From positions 1-63,780 of the forward strand of contig NW_025955178.1 of assembly GCF_022376445.1 (NCBI RefSeq): a stretch of DNA of 63,780 nt, given 5' to 3'. This document shows, one piece after another, positions 54,601-63,780 of the stretch (its first letter is position 1; each line of letters begins with the position of its first letter). The notes below the pieces were generated by a model that saw only the letters and a program-made list of their open reading frames with translations, made no database searches and was not told the origin of the DNA. A program made the translations under genes and the position numbers. This DNA is from Fomitopsis serialis. Its lineage: Eukaryota > Basidiomycota > Agaricomycetes > Polyporales > Fomitopsidaceae.

Positions 54601-56714
54601 AGAACCAAGCCTCGTTTTTCGCGACAATCAGTTCGGGACCCTCATCTGTGGCTTCGGAGGCTCTGCAGAGCAACACATTCAAGATTTATCCGCCCGACGA
54701 GTCGGCGACTGACCGTCTGGTCACAAAGGCACTCGTTCTCGGCGACTTCGATTTCGCTGTCTCTCTCTGTCTCTCTTCGAGACCCTTCGCAGATGCCATT
54801 CTTCTTGCGGTCAAGGGCGGTCTGCAGCTCCTGCAGAAGACGCAGAAGGCATACTTTGAGAGCCAGACAATCGCTCTGCAGTACCTACGCCTCTTCCAGT
54901 CGATCGTCACCAGCGATCTTGCAGGGATCTCGATATACGGCGCACGCGCTTGCCCTGCAGACATTCGTCGAAGACGTCACGGTGTTCTGCCGCACGATCA
55001 AATATGAAGATACGGATCTCAAGCAGAAAACTAGCGGTGAGGACGTTGACGCCGTCACGTACAAGCTATCTGGTCCTGAATCGTGCCAGGGTTCCACAGG
55101 CTCGTCTATGAATTTCAAGGTCATCAGGGACCGCCTGTTGAAGGCTTCCGGAGAGCAGAAACAGCCTCCGAGGTCTGCGTCGTTAAGGTAGTCCCGCTCG
55201 CATCCTCGAGCTCGGCTTATGGCTACCCAGCATATGCTGCATCGACTCAGCCGGCCGTTGCAACGCAGGTCCCCGCGGCACCGTCGTCACTATACGACCC
55301 GTGCGGCGCAGGCTCTGCGGGCGCGTCGAACGCGGCTTTTTCATACGCTCCTCCTGCCGCGGTAGGAAATCTGTATGCCCATCCTGCTCAGGCCACACAG
55401 CCCTCGCAGCCGTATCAGCCAACTGCAGCGATGGCCCATCCCAATGCAAACCCTTACGGCCGCCCATCATCACAACCTCAGAAGATCGTGGGCCAAGCGC
55501 CTCCACCACCTATCATGCTCCCTCCTCCCCCACCGAGAGCCGCGTATGTCACGCCTTCCGGTCCGCCACTGCCACCCAAACGTGATGCCGTCGGTTGGAA
55601 CGACGCGCCCTCAGGTATCGCCCAGCAACGCGGAACAGGACCCACCAGTAGACCAGCTGCCATCACCGCTCCCTTGCCTAAAGCGCCCATGTCCCCGAGC
55701 CTGCCTAGCACCCCGAGCTTCGGTCATGGCCAGCTACAGCCCGCGTTGCCGCCACCACCGCGTCCTGGAAGCGTGCAGCAACGTCCGCCTCCGCCACAGG
55801 GCGGTCCAGGACCCTTCCCAATGCATCCACCGTCGGGTCCTCCGCCTCCTGGCCGGATGATGATGTCCCCGCCGCCAGGGCCTGGCATAGCACGCTCGCC
55901 ACAGGCGCCGCCTCCTTTGCCCGGCCAGACCCCACCTCCTATGCAAGGGCGACTCCCTCCTGGTGCTCCGTCCCAAGGCGTGCCGGGCCCGTCCGGCCCA
56001 TACACGTGCGCGACGCCACAGCCACAAGGCCCGCCGCCCATGGGACCTCCTGGCCAGTCGCAGTTCGCTCAGCACCCGCCGCCGCAACACAGCAGCCGGG
56101 GCCGCAAGGCCAGTTCGTGCCCCCACTGCAGCGTATGAACCCTCCGCCTGGCGGTGCGCCCCCCTCAAGGACCTCCGCAGGGCCCACCGCGCGGCGCGCC
56201 GACCGGAACAGTTCGGCAGCGCCAGGACGCGCAGGCCCGCCGCCGCCAAAGTACCGTAAGTGTCATTGACAAGGTGCCTTCAGTGCTAACCTTGCGCTCG
56301 TAGCTCCTGGTGACCGGAGCCATATACCCGATGAGATGCGGCCCGTATACGCTGTACATGATCTCGGGGTAATTGGAGCGGCTTAGGTAGAGTTCCCCGG
56401 TGAGTGTTGCGTAAAGGCCCGGGGTCACGCTGATATCGCCTACAGCCCTCGCAAAAACGTCTCGTCGATGACCTGGAGCGGAAGATCAACCGGCTCTGAG
56501 ACGTTGTCGACACCCGTGCAAGAAAGGCTGTTGGTGCTCTCTCGAGGTACACGTTTCTTCTTTCGGCTTGTAGATGGACGCGCAACAGCGATCGAGGCAC
56601 ACGACCGGGACGGAGTCATGGCACTCCACATGGACCTTCTCACGACGGGCTCGCTCACGAACGATGTCGGGTTGTGAATGTCGGGCGTGAAGCAGCTCAT
56701 CCTGCGCCTATAGG
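54601..56714 (+). pseudogene. Sec31 (COPII coat) C-terminal half
   Basis: Sec31 forms the outer COPII cage at ER exit sites. Homology starts at NQASFFATISSGPSSVASEA and TFKIYPPDESATDRLVTKAL, VLGDFDFAVSLCLSSRPFAD, LLQKTQKAYFESQTIALQYL and LFQSIVTSDLAGI. It then jumps to LQTFVEDVTVFCRTIKYEDT, losing roughly 100 residues. A frame change near 55190 leads into the long Pro-rich linker (55195-56138 and beyond), followed after an intron by PGDRSHIPDEMRPVYAV. QKRLVDDLERKINRL, ETLSTPVQERLLVLSR and ALHMDLLTTGSLTNDVGL follow; then TGA replaces the expected Trp codon before MSGVKQLILRL and the natural stop. The N-terminal WD40 propeller is absent. Clearly Sec31-derived and not functional. Confidence 0.9.
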
Positions 56715-57003
56715 TTTTTGTTGACGTCGTGTCATGTCTAAGTAGTCGGAAGGAACCCTGTCGGACGATGATCGCGCTGGCGTAAACGTTTTATGTTTCT
56801 ATATTGCAATGAATATCTCGGGGATTTGTGTTGTGTTGTGAGAACAATGAGTCCTGTCGACATGTCGATACAGAAGTCCCGGTCACCAGGAGGCTAGACT
56901 GACTACATACCTGTCACTTCGGTGGTGATGTTGCTTGGTAGCTCCGTAAGTCTGAAAGCCTGAGACTGCTCATAGAAGCAATGCTCTCCGAGCCAATCTG
57001 CGG
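56715..57003. other. 3' flank of Sec31 fragment
   Basis: AT-richer sequence, possibly the original 3' untranslated region. No gene. Confidence 0.4.
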
Positions 57004-57170
57004 TCGTTCCGAACGGGCAGTGAAAAAGCGCCGCCCACCAGGCCAACATCGGCTGCGCCATATCGCATTGGCGCAGCCAATGTCGGCTAGCGAATAACAC
57101 TCTGACTAGCCGACGAATGCTCTCCGAGGATCACTGAAATAGCCGACGTTGGGCGATCGATCCACACTGC
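57004..57170. mobile_element. Hairpin element, copy 2 (MITE-like)
   Basis: Counterpart of 51832-52006 in the same orientation. Here the first hairpin is CATCGGCTGCGCCA / TGGCGCAGCCAATG with one mispair, and the second is GTCGGCTAG / CTAGCCGAC. The right end, AAATAGCCGACGTTGGGCGA, matches copy 1. Confidence 0.75.
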
Positions 57171-58103
57171 GGCTGCTTCGGCCGGCGTCCGTTGGCCTGC
57201 GAGGCATGCGCGTAGATTCAGCCGTTTAGCATGGGGCTATACAGATGCAAGTCGACTGCGGGGCGCGGGCATGGAGAACTGGACACTTGGGACTCTATGA
57301 AGATCGTCGCAAATGGTGAGTGACTAATATCGACCACTGTGACACGGCGCTCGTTCAGTCGTGATACGTCCGGCAGTCGCTCATCCTACGCAACTCGACA
57401 CATACGGGCCCCGTACGGGGACTTGAGTTCAACTTGATCCAGACGACTTTGCTCGCATCAGGCGCAGTAAACGGAGAGGTTGTTACGGACGCCGTCGATC
57501 ACGACCCGCAGGTCTTCGTAGCACGTACTTAGTGTAAGTATCCTGAGTTGTACCTACTAAGTGCTCGGTACTCCGAGGCGCGCCCGAGTTAATAGACGCT
57601 AGACCATCTTAATCTCCTACTACCTCATACGAGTGCGCTGTACCGCGCCGTCTGAGCTCGGGAGTAAGGTCTCCAGCTACGAAGGAGCTCTCCGCCCTTC
57701 GATTCACCGGCGCTGGCCCCTCGCCACGCCTGAGAAGACTTCCCCTCGACTCTCTTGTAGTCGCGCTCCTCGCCGGCTAACCGTGCCAGCTCCTCGCTGC
57801 ACGACGACCGCTACGTTGGCTCCTCGCCACGTTCACGGACCTCACGACGTCTAACGACTCTTCACGCCCTTCTCGCTAGTCGTAGCGCGACTACCAACGT
57901 TCAAGATCGCTGACGAGCCCGGATCCTCCTGAACCGAGAGTCCCCGGCCCACCGACTCTCACATCGGTGGACATTCAGAGGATCCGGTCCACTCCTTAGC
58001 GTAGGCCATACCCCTTTCTACATCCTCCTTCATGTCTTGACGCGCCTTAAGCCGTTCTCATTCGACATGACCCGGCCGCACGCTACGGGCACTTCCTTCG
58101 TCG
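57171..58103. other. No gene recognised
   Basis: No long coherent frame. CGAGAGTCCCCGGCCCACCG and GACTCTCACATCGGTGG form a weak imperfect inverted pair near 57938-57975. It may be leader sequence of the frame that follows. Confidence 0.35.
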
Positions 58104-59006
58104 GTGACGCGACTCATCTGTTCTCGGCCAACCTCAGCAACACGAGTCTCCTACGATTCGTCTCCCTTCACGACTGTTTCGATGCCGGAATCAACATCGC
58201 TGGAGCAGGGAGACAGGACTGAGGCGAGCGGAATGCAACCTCTGGGTGAGTTCCATAGATACTATCCTCCCCTCTCGCCTCCAGCTCGGCCGAGCGAAGT
58301 CCGTCACTCCTCGACGTCCGCGCCCGCTCAAACAATCTCCACACCTAAGAGTGAATCAAGTCCTCGGAGGCGTGATCCACCGCCTCATCTCTCTCAACCG
58401 GAACCTCGCCGCGACGTGAGCTTTACCTCGCTCTCGGCGAATCCGAGTTGCAACACGGGTAACGACAGTTCGAATAGCGCTATCCCGGGCGGTTGGGCCG
58501 CGACCCTCTCACAGGTTCCCGCCTGGCCTCCCTCCAGGTCGAACTCGTCGGCTACTCGCGTTCGGCGTCGCGACCACTTGTTCGAACCGTCGCCTAGCGT
58601 GCCCCCTCCAGTCGCTACGTCTACACCTTGGCGCCTGACTGTTGGATCGTCTCCTCCTTTGAGTTCCGCACCTCTGGCTTCTTCGTCCGAGGTCCGGCAG
58701 GCCGTCAAGGAAGCTGTCGACAAGACGCACCTTCAAGATCTCCTAGACGGGCCGGAGAAGTTCCTCCCTCACATCCGCCGACCTGACGAAGCGCAGGCTC
58801 TGTTCAACGAACTAAACGCTCCCGATGCCACCGGAAAATACAAGACGTTGTTCGAAGAATCCGCTTCCTTCACCGGCGATGACTTGGAAGCTTCCTCAAT
58901 CGTCGAGTCTCAGGGTCCGGAGGGCAGGGCGACCCGGTTTCGCCTCTCCGCCGAAGCCACTCTTCGTCAGATGGTCTGTTCATTCTCCTCGATCCGCGTC
59001 CATTAG
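58104..59006 (+). CDS. Hypothetical Ser/Pro-rich protein, possibly element-derived
   Basis: An uninterrupted frame of 300 codons. Residues 1-185 are Ser/Pro/Arg-rich (STSLEQGDRTEASGMQPLGE, PPPHLSQPEPRRDVSFTSLS). The region 190-285 looks more ordered (SSEVRQAVKEAVDKTHLQDL, LDGPEKFLPHIRRPDEAQAL, FNELNAPDATGKYKTLFEES). It resembles the low-complexity N-terminus plus helical part seen in gag-like proteins of fungal retrotransposons, but no zinc knuckle or pol region follows within 1 kb, so this is speculative. A host protein exon is equally possible. Confidence 0.35.
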   Translation: MTRLICSRPTSATRVSYDSSPFTTVSMPESTSLEQGDRTEASGMQPLGEFHRYYPPLSPPARPSEVRHSSTSAPAQTISTPKSESSPRRRDPPPHLSQPEPRRDVSFTSLSANPSCNTGNDSSNSAIPGGWAATLSQVPAWPPSRSNSSATRVRRRDHLFEPSPSVPPPVATSTPWRLTVGSSPPLSSAPLASSSEVRQAVKEAVDKTHLQDLLDGPEKFLPHIRRPDEAQALFNELNAPDATGKYKTLFEESASFTGDDLEASSIVESQGPEGRATRFRLSAEATLRQMVCSFSSIRVH

Positions 59007-60400
59007 CTACATATTACTGTACATTGCAATCGATTGCTGTCATTGCACAGAGAATGTCCTTATTCTCGCGCAATCCACGTTCATCCGAATATAATGACAT
59101 TTATTTCCATTTTATTGTTACACATCACCGATTGAAATGTACCGTACCACGACTACTCTTCTGCTATTCCTACTGTCTCGCCCGCCCGTTTGTCTGCTTG
59201 CTCACCCACCTCCTCACCTACCTGGCTGCACATTCGTTGGCCATATCTGCGCGCTGGGTGTTCGCCCAGTGCGCCTGCGGTCGCCGTGCACTGCCGCGGT
59301 GACATCAGAGTCGCTGTTGGCTTCGGCTTCACTAGCCTCGCTTGATGCGGACCACGACCGTCGGTCGCCGGCGAGGAACCCCGGGCGTGGGGGGCTAAGC
59401 GGCTCGCCACCCTGTTTCTGGGAATCGCGGCGCGGACGAGAGTGGAGACGTGACCGGGGACGTGAGGTGGTCTTCTTCCGACGACGATGCGACAGCATTG
59501 CTGTTCACAGCGCGTGCATGTTGCAGGGATGGAGAGGTGGGGACGACGTGCGCGTCGTGCAGCAGACGGGCAACTCGCCCGCTGGTCTGCTTGCCCGCCT
59601 ACTCACTCTTCCGCCTGCATGTGCGTTCGTCAGTGTCTGCGATATACCCCTTTCCCGCTGTCCACTCACCTTGCCCATACTTCGTGCACCCGCTCACTCG
59701 CCCGCCCGTTCTTGTGCCCGCTCGCCCGCCCGCTCGCCCACCTGTTCGCCCGCCTGCCCACTCGTCCTCCGCTTGTCCACTGATACGCCCGCCGCCCGTT
59801 CGTCGGCTACGTCTGCACGCAGGGCATCAGCCCTGCGTGCTCGCCGTCGTCGTGCGCGTCGTGGCGTCCGTACCCTGTACCCTCCACCCGCTCGCTCGCT
59901 CACGCACCCGCCCAGCGCGCTCGCGGTCGGTGTGTTGCTGCCTGCCCGCCCACCCGCTTGTCTGCCCGCCATGCGTCCGTCGGCCGTGCCTGCACACAGG
60001 GCATTGGCCCTGCGTGCTTGCCGTCGTCGTGTGCGTCGCGCTGCACGTCACCGCGTCCTGTGTCTGCGTTAGTGGGCTCGCTCGCGTGCATCTGCACTTA
60101 CCTCGATGTCCGCGATCCGCTCGCCGTCCGCACGGCTCCCATCCGCGCCCGCGATCCGCCCTTGTCGCTGATCCCGCGCCCGCCTTTCCCGCGCGTGCTC
60201 GCCGTCCCTGTGTCCACCGTGCTCGCGCATGGGTCTTGCCCTGGCCCTGGGGCGCTCGTCCTCGCCTGTCCGTCGCTCGCGTGCCTACGGTCCATCCGTC
60301 GGGCACGTTTGCACGCTGGGCGCTCGTGGTGGTGGTCGAGAGGGCCCGAGCTCGAGCCCCGTCTGTGCTGAATGTTGTGGCACGTAAAGCGAAGTGAGAC
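59007..60400. repeat. Low-complexity CTCGCCCGCC-rich region 2
   Basis: Similar in character to 53.2-54.6 kb. Motifs such as CTCGCCCGCCCG and GCGTGCTCGCCGTCGTCGTG recur; a unit GCAGGGCAT-GCCCTGCGTGC occurs near 59820 and again near 59998. Frames of up to 315 codons run through it on both strands, but their composition is entirely simple. No gene is supported. Confidence 0.6.
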
Positions 60401-60939
60401 CTCAGAGGGAGGAGGTGAGGCAACCTCGCGAGCGCCACGTTTGGGCGCTCGCCGGGTTGCCTCTTTTGGCAACACCGCCGCGGGTCGACACCGTGCAACA
60501 CCGCAACACCGGACGGCGGGTACGCGGTAATAGCGGTGTGGCTGGCTATGCACGACACGTCGATGGGCAGTGGGGTGCAGCAGGGACCAACGACGACGGG
60601 AGGGTGTACATGGTAGTGGTACGGAGTCAAGGAGACTTCGACGACGACCCCAACTTGAAGGGACTGAGTCAATGACGTCGTGCTTGGACAGTGGTCACGG
60701 GACGACGCCGCGGCGGGACGGGAAGGATTTCAGGTTTGGTGAATTGGCGAATGCATTTGGGCGGCGGGACTTGGGCGAGAACCTCGCCATTTGGGTACAT
60801 GCCAAATCGTAAAGGCAATTGATGAGCGCGAAACCGAGGCTTTGAATGTTAGCAGACAACACTGAACATACAGAATTCTACGGTAATAGATTGTCTGACA
60901 GTTCCTTGACAGCTCACGCTGGTAATCAGTGGCAATCGT
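60401..60939. other. No gene recognised
   Basis: Contains only short frames. A + frame at 60394-60675 ends FDDDPNLKGLSQ, with no recognisable family. Confidence 0.4.
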
Positions 60940-61190
60940 AGGTAATATTGCACGTTTTCACTGGGACTCATTGTCAACGTACCCTCCAGGTATAGCTTCA
61001 GTGCCGCGGCGGGACATGCGTTGGCGCTTCGGCAACACATTCCCCGCGATCCCTATGACTACCAACTCGAAGGGGTCTCGATGGACGCGACTTGCTTGCT
61101 ATGCTAGCAACAGGCTCCGGAAAAAACTGGTCATGTTATGATGTATGCGCTAAGCTCGTTCAGTTGACAATTAATCCTCACTTCTGCAAG
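60940..61190 (+). pseudogene. RecQ/DEAD-type helicase scrap
   Basis: Segments STYPPGIASVPRRDMRWRFG, YDYQLEGVSMDATCLL and LAMLATGSGKNWSCYDVCAK, then LVQLTINPHF, appear in order but in different frames. ATGSGK is a helicase motif I, and YDYQLEGV resembles the Q-motif region before it. The order is that of the N-terminal end of a superfamily-2 helicase domain. Some fungi carry telomere-linked RecQ genes of this kind; that link is only a suggestion. Too short and broken to function. Confidence 0.5.
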
Positions 61191-61289
61191 TTCTATGGCA
61201 GAGTAGGGGTCTACCCGGAGGGTACCCGCCCTAGGCACAGACCCGTGACAGCGGGTACGGGTTCTGCGTGGGTCCGCACGGGTTGTACG

Positions 61290-61510
61290 GATCATGGCCT
61301 GTCACGCACAGGGTGGGCGAGTGGGCGGCGAGATCGGACAGGCGGTGAGAGCAGGCGGGCAGGTGTGAGTGGGCAAGCGGCGAGAGCGGACAGGCAGGCG
61401 AGAAGCTGCGTGTGGGCGGCCAAGAAGGCGAGTGCAAGCGGAACAGGCGGGTGGTCGAGCGGGCGAGCGAGGCAGCAGGCAACCAGGAGCAAACAGGACG
61501 GCAGACGAGC
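61290..61510. repeat. Low-complexity GGGCGAGCGGGC tract
   Basis: Purine-rich strand of the same simple repeat type seen at 53-54 and 59-60 kb, in the opposite orientation (GTGGGCGAGTGGGCGGCGAG, GAGAGCGGACAGGCAGGCGA). Confidence 0.6.
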
Positions 61511-61699
61511 GGGACAGTGGGCACTCCTCTCTTCGCCGCAGCGCGTCCGAACCCGCCCCTCAAGCCCGCCTCCTCGTTGGGCGGCGATCCGTCATCTCTC
61601 CGCTGGACGCACCGCGGCACAAGGCGGCAGCCGCCCCCGTGCATCCCCCACCGAGCGCGTATATACGCGCGCAGAGAGCATCAATGTAGCTGCGGCGGG

Positions 61700-63780
61700 G
61701 ACATATGGCAGCCCGCCATCTCGCCGCCGCGCCGGGAACATCGCCAGGCTGCTTCTTCGGGGGGTGGCCGAGTTTCTTGTAGCCAGTGATCATGTAACTC
61801 GCGAGACATCCAACGAAGGAGTTTGCGATAGTGAATGATGAAGTCCGGGAACTTGAAGTTGAACTGATGAGGATTGAAGGCGAAGGGCGCAATGCAGAGA
61901 GGCCCGACCGAGAACCAGAAGTAGATGAGATATGGAGTCCAAAGGGCCATGGTCGCATGCATGAGCAAGAGGTCGTTGCCTATCCATGTAAACGCTCGGG
62001 TCGGCGAAGCGGGAGTATAGAATGGTGAATGAGATCCGGGTTGCCGCGAAACCTCGTCCAGTCGTGATATAGCAAGCGCCGCCGAATGCCAAGTTGCTCG
62101 CAATCGCAGGCAAGTAGCTACTGCTCGAGAAGACTTCGAAGGCGGGTGCCAAGGATGTGAAGTGCTCGCGGATAACGGCCTACCAGGTACCGCGTTCAAC
62201 GAGTTCTGCCAGCAGCATTCAGCATCGACAAAAACATGAATATGCGTTGAGATGATAATCATACTCCGGAAAAACAGACGCAAGTACGCAATCAGGAATA
62301 CCAAGAAGTCCCTGATGATCTCGCGCAACGAGAGAAGGTCTAGAGAACCAATTCGCTCGGTTCATGACGCCAGAAAAGGCACACTGACCTTCTCGCTGCA
62401 GTGAGGCGCTGTCGAGAGAAGGCGTGCGTGCGACGACAAACCACACACAACGCGCGCTCGTCCTGATGCAGGGAGGTCGAGAGGTCGAGGGTGGACGGGG
62501 CTCGGTGAAGGACGACGGATGGTGGTCTGTAGAAAGTAGTTAGGCCGCCGAATCTAACGGAACACTTACTTGGTATCGGAACGCGACTCGACTTGCTTTG
62601 CACCCGCGACCGCAGTGTCGCGTCTAAGTGCCGAGGTCGGGATAGCGAGGCGAGAGAGAGCGAGAGAGGTGGGATTTGATTCGATAGAGAGCAGGCGACG
62701 CGGCCCAGTACTAATACACACGAGACGTTCTAGAAGAATGGAAGCGCGAGAGGGATAAAAAGGTAGTAGAAGCTGAGGGGAGAGACGTCGGCGAGCGAGA
62801 GATGGTTCGAAAGAAGCGCGAAGCGTGAGTGTTTGACGTATCGGGAAGGAATGATACCTAATAAGGAAAGTATTGTACAGCAGGCATATGGGACCCTCCT
62901 GGCGACGGACGTCCCTTGAGTCCCCTTCCAGCGTTGACCAACGAACCCTTGTCTCGGTACGTGATTGGCAGCTCGCACGCGGTGCTATTTACTAATCGCG
63001 ACCTGGTCCCCCAGCAGGTGCGGCACTCGGCGTCACGGCGCTCGTCTCGTCCTACTAGCGGGTCCGCGTCGCGGCCTTCCGGTTCGTCGCAGGCGCGCCG
63101 GTATAGTCGAGCATACCGTAGGAAGTTGTAACATAAGAGGGAAGGATGCGTGGGACGAATTTCCCTTCCACAGCGCCAAGACTGTGAACGCCCGCATTGC
63201 ATCAACAGGATAGGCTCCGGGACGTGGTCGCCAGCGAGTGCGCGAAGAACGAAGCGACGCTCTGCCTCGCTGCTGGGAGTGAAGAACTCGCCCTTCAGGC
63301 CCTTGTCGCTCTGCGAGACTAGCACCTGCAGACCGGAGTGCGTCAGCCAACCTCGCTCTGTAATCAAGCAGATTTCGCAAACCTTGGGCTTGTACTTCGT
63401 GTCCAAGTCCGCCGCAGCAAGCAGCTTGGCGTAAATTCGCTTGGGCAGCCGCGTGAAGATGCCCTTCCAAGGGCGTCCAAATCGACAGCCCGAGCGCGAG
63501 CAGCCGCACGATACTGAGGATTGTGTTCCGGATGATCCACCACAAGAAGGTATCCGAGAAGAAGAGAACAAGATCTATCAGGTCCATGATCGTCAGCGCG
63601 AACGCCACATGGATCCTGCAGAGCGCATTTCCGAAGTACTTGCCATTGCAGTTCTGGATCTTCATCCCAGCGATGACCTGGACCAGGGTTTTGGACGAGA
63701 GCGCCAGGAAGGAATAGGACACCGCAAACTTGAGGCCGAAGATGAGCACCCAGACGAGAATAGGTGTGAGCCGGGCGGTG
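61700..63780 (-). pseudogene. 1,3-beta-glucan synthase (FKS) fragments, continuing past the edge
   Basis: FKS is the membrane-bound catalytic subunit that makes cell-wall 1,3-beta-glucan. From the right edge: FGLKFAVSYSFLALSSKTLV, QVIAGMKIQNCNGKYFGNAL, DLVLFFSDTFLWWIIRNTIL, GLSIWTPL. Then, after a frame change near 63480, come KGIFTRLPKRIYAKLLAAAD and KYKPK, a short intron, LVSQ joined directly to SDKGLKGEFFTPSSEAERR (a deletion of about 50 residues), and FTVL near 63185. About 770 bp of foreign sequence follows. Homology resumes with APHCSEK (about 62400) and LLSLREIIR, and jumps over several hundred catalytic residues to ELVERGTW. It continues [69 protein letters not shown] and KLGHPPKKQPGDVPGA. 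The last membrane segments are absent. Certain family, inactive. Confidence 0.92.
62412..63184 (-). other. Insertion of ~770 bp inside the FKS pseudogene
   Basis: This sequence separates FTVL from APHCSEK, which are adjacent (TVL-TPHYSEK) in normal FKS proteins. Read on the - strand it contains a pyrimidine-rich stretch, a TTTTTAT near 62762, then CTCTCTCGCTCTCTCTCGCC and a GT donor GTAAGT near 62570. It thus looks like a promoter and first exon of another gene. No terminal inverted repeats or target duplication were seen at the junctions. Confidence 0.5.

Noticed and set aside
55734..56249. 171-codon - strand frame opposite the Sec31 Pro-rich linker
   Set aside because: It is the antisense of a proline-rich coding region. 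Gly/Arg-rich antisense frames are a typical by-product.
57538..59006. LTR retrotransposon at the 58-kb frame
   Set aside because: No LTR pair, primer-binding site, zinc knuckle or reverse transcriptase was found. The frame is only vaguely gag-like.
59137..60397. Frames of 281-315 codons on both strands as genes
   Set aside because: They consist of simple Ala/Arg/Pro/Ser/Val sequence from a CTCGCCCGCC-type tract. Open frames on both strands are expected there.

Overview
The window looks like genomic DNA of a basidiomycete fungus (Agaricomycetes, probably a polypore). It is GC-rich, and its gene models are split by very short introns (mostly 47-51 nt, GTRNGY...YAG). The recognisable proteins are fungal: a plasma-membrane proton-pump fragment, ATP-type PEP carboxykinase, the glucan synthase FKS, Sec31, a Gtr1/RagA GTPase, and an F-box protein of the kind greatly expanded in polypores. 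No rRNA, tRNA or CRISPR was found. The species is inferred only at this broad level.

Layout. (1) 0.3-8.1 kb: a conserved hypothetical gene and a large multi-exon SNF2-type helicase gene on the + strand. Their non-coding gaps, including one swollen intron, hold 16 copies of a 17-bp palindrome (GTGCGCC-NNN-GGCGCAC); the downstream copies lie partly in a 113-bp inverted repeat. (2) 8.3-15.4 kb: a proton-pump pseudogene, an F-box/LRR-like gene on the - strand, a foldback repeat element, a broken gene with an Ecm11-like C-terminus, and a broken conserved hypothetical gene. (3) 16.3-31 kb: two decayed PEP carboxykinase copies in direct orientation, enclosing a 3.25-kb block (A) with remnants of a Gtr1/RagA gene and a WW-domain gene. 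(4) 31-47 kb: short fragments of dihydroxy-acid dehydratase, a quinone-oxidoreductase-like alcohol dehydrogenase and NAD kinase, among old diverged repeats. (5) 47.0-50.3 kb: block B, an almost identical inverted copy of block A. (6) 50.7-63.8 kb: one clean small gene, a repeated hairpin element (two copies), the C-terminal half of Sec31 with a terminal nonsense codon, low-complexity CTCGCCCGCC tracts, a RecQ-like helicase scrap, and an FKS pseudogene that runs off the right edge.

The dominant theme is a gene graveyard. At least nine housekeeping genes are present only as partial copies with internal deletions and frameshifts. Several copies keep introns at their expected places, so they arose by DNA duplication and not by reverse transcription. 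The active-looking parts are the SNF2 locus and the gene at 50.7-51.4 kb. Blocks A and B differ, as far as I could compare them by eye, almost only in homopolymer or short-repeat length. That raises the possibility that some single-base frameshifts elsewhere in the window are sequencing errors. The genes do not form a pathway; the window is best read as a duplication-prone, repeat-rich chromosomal region.
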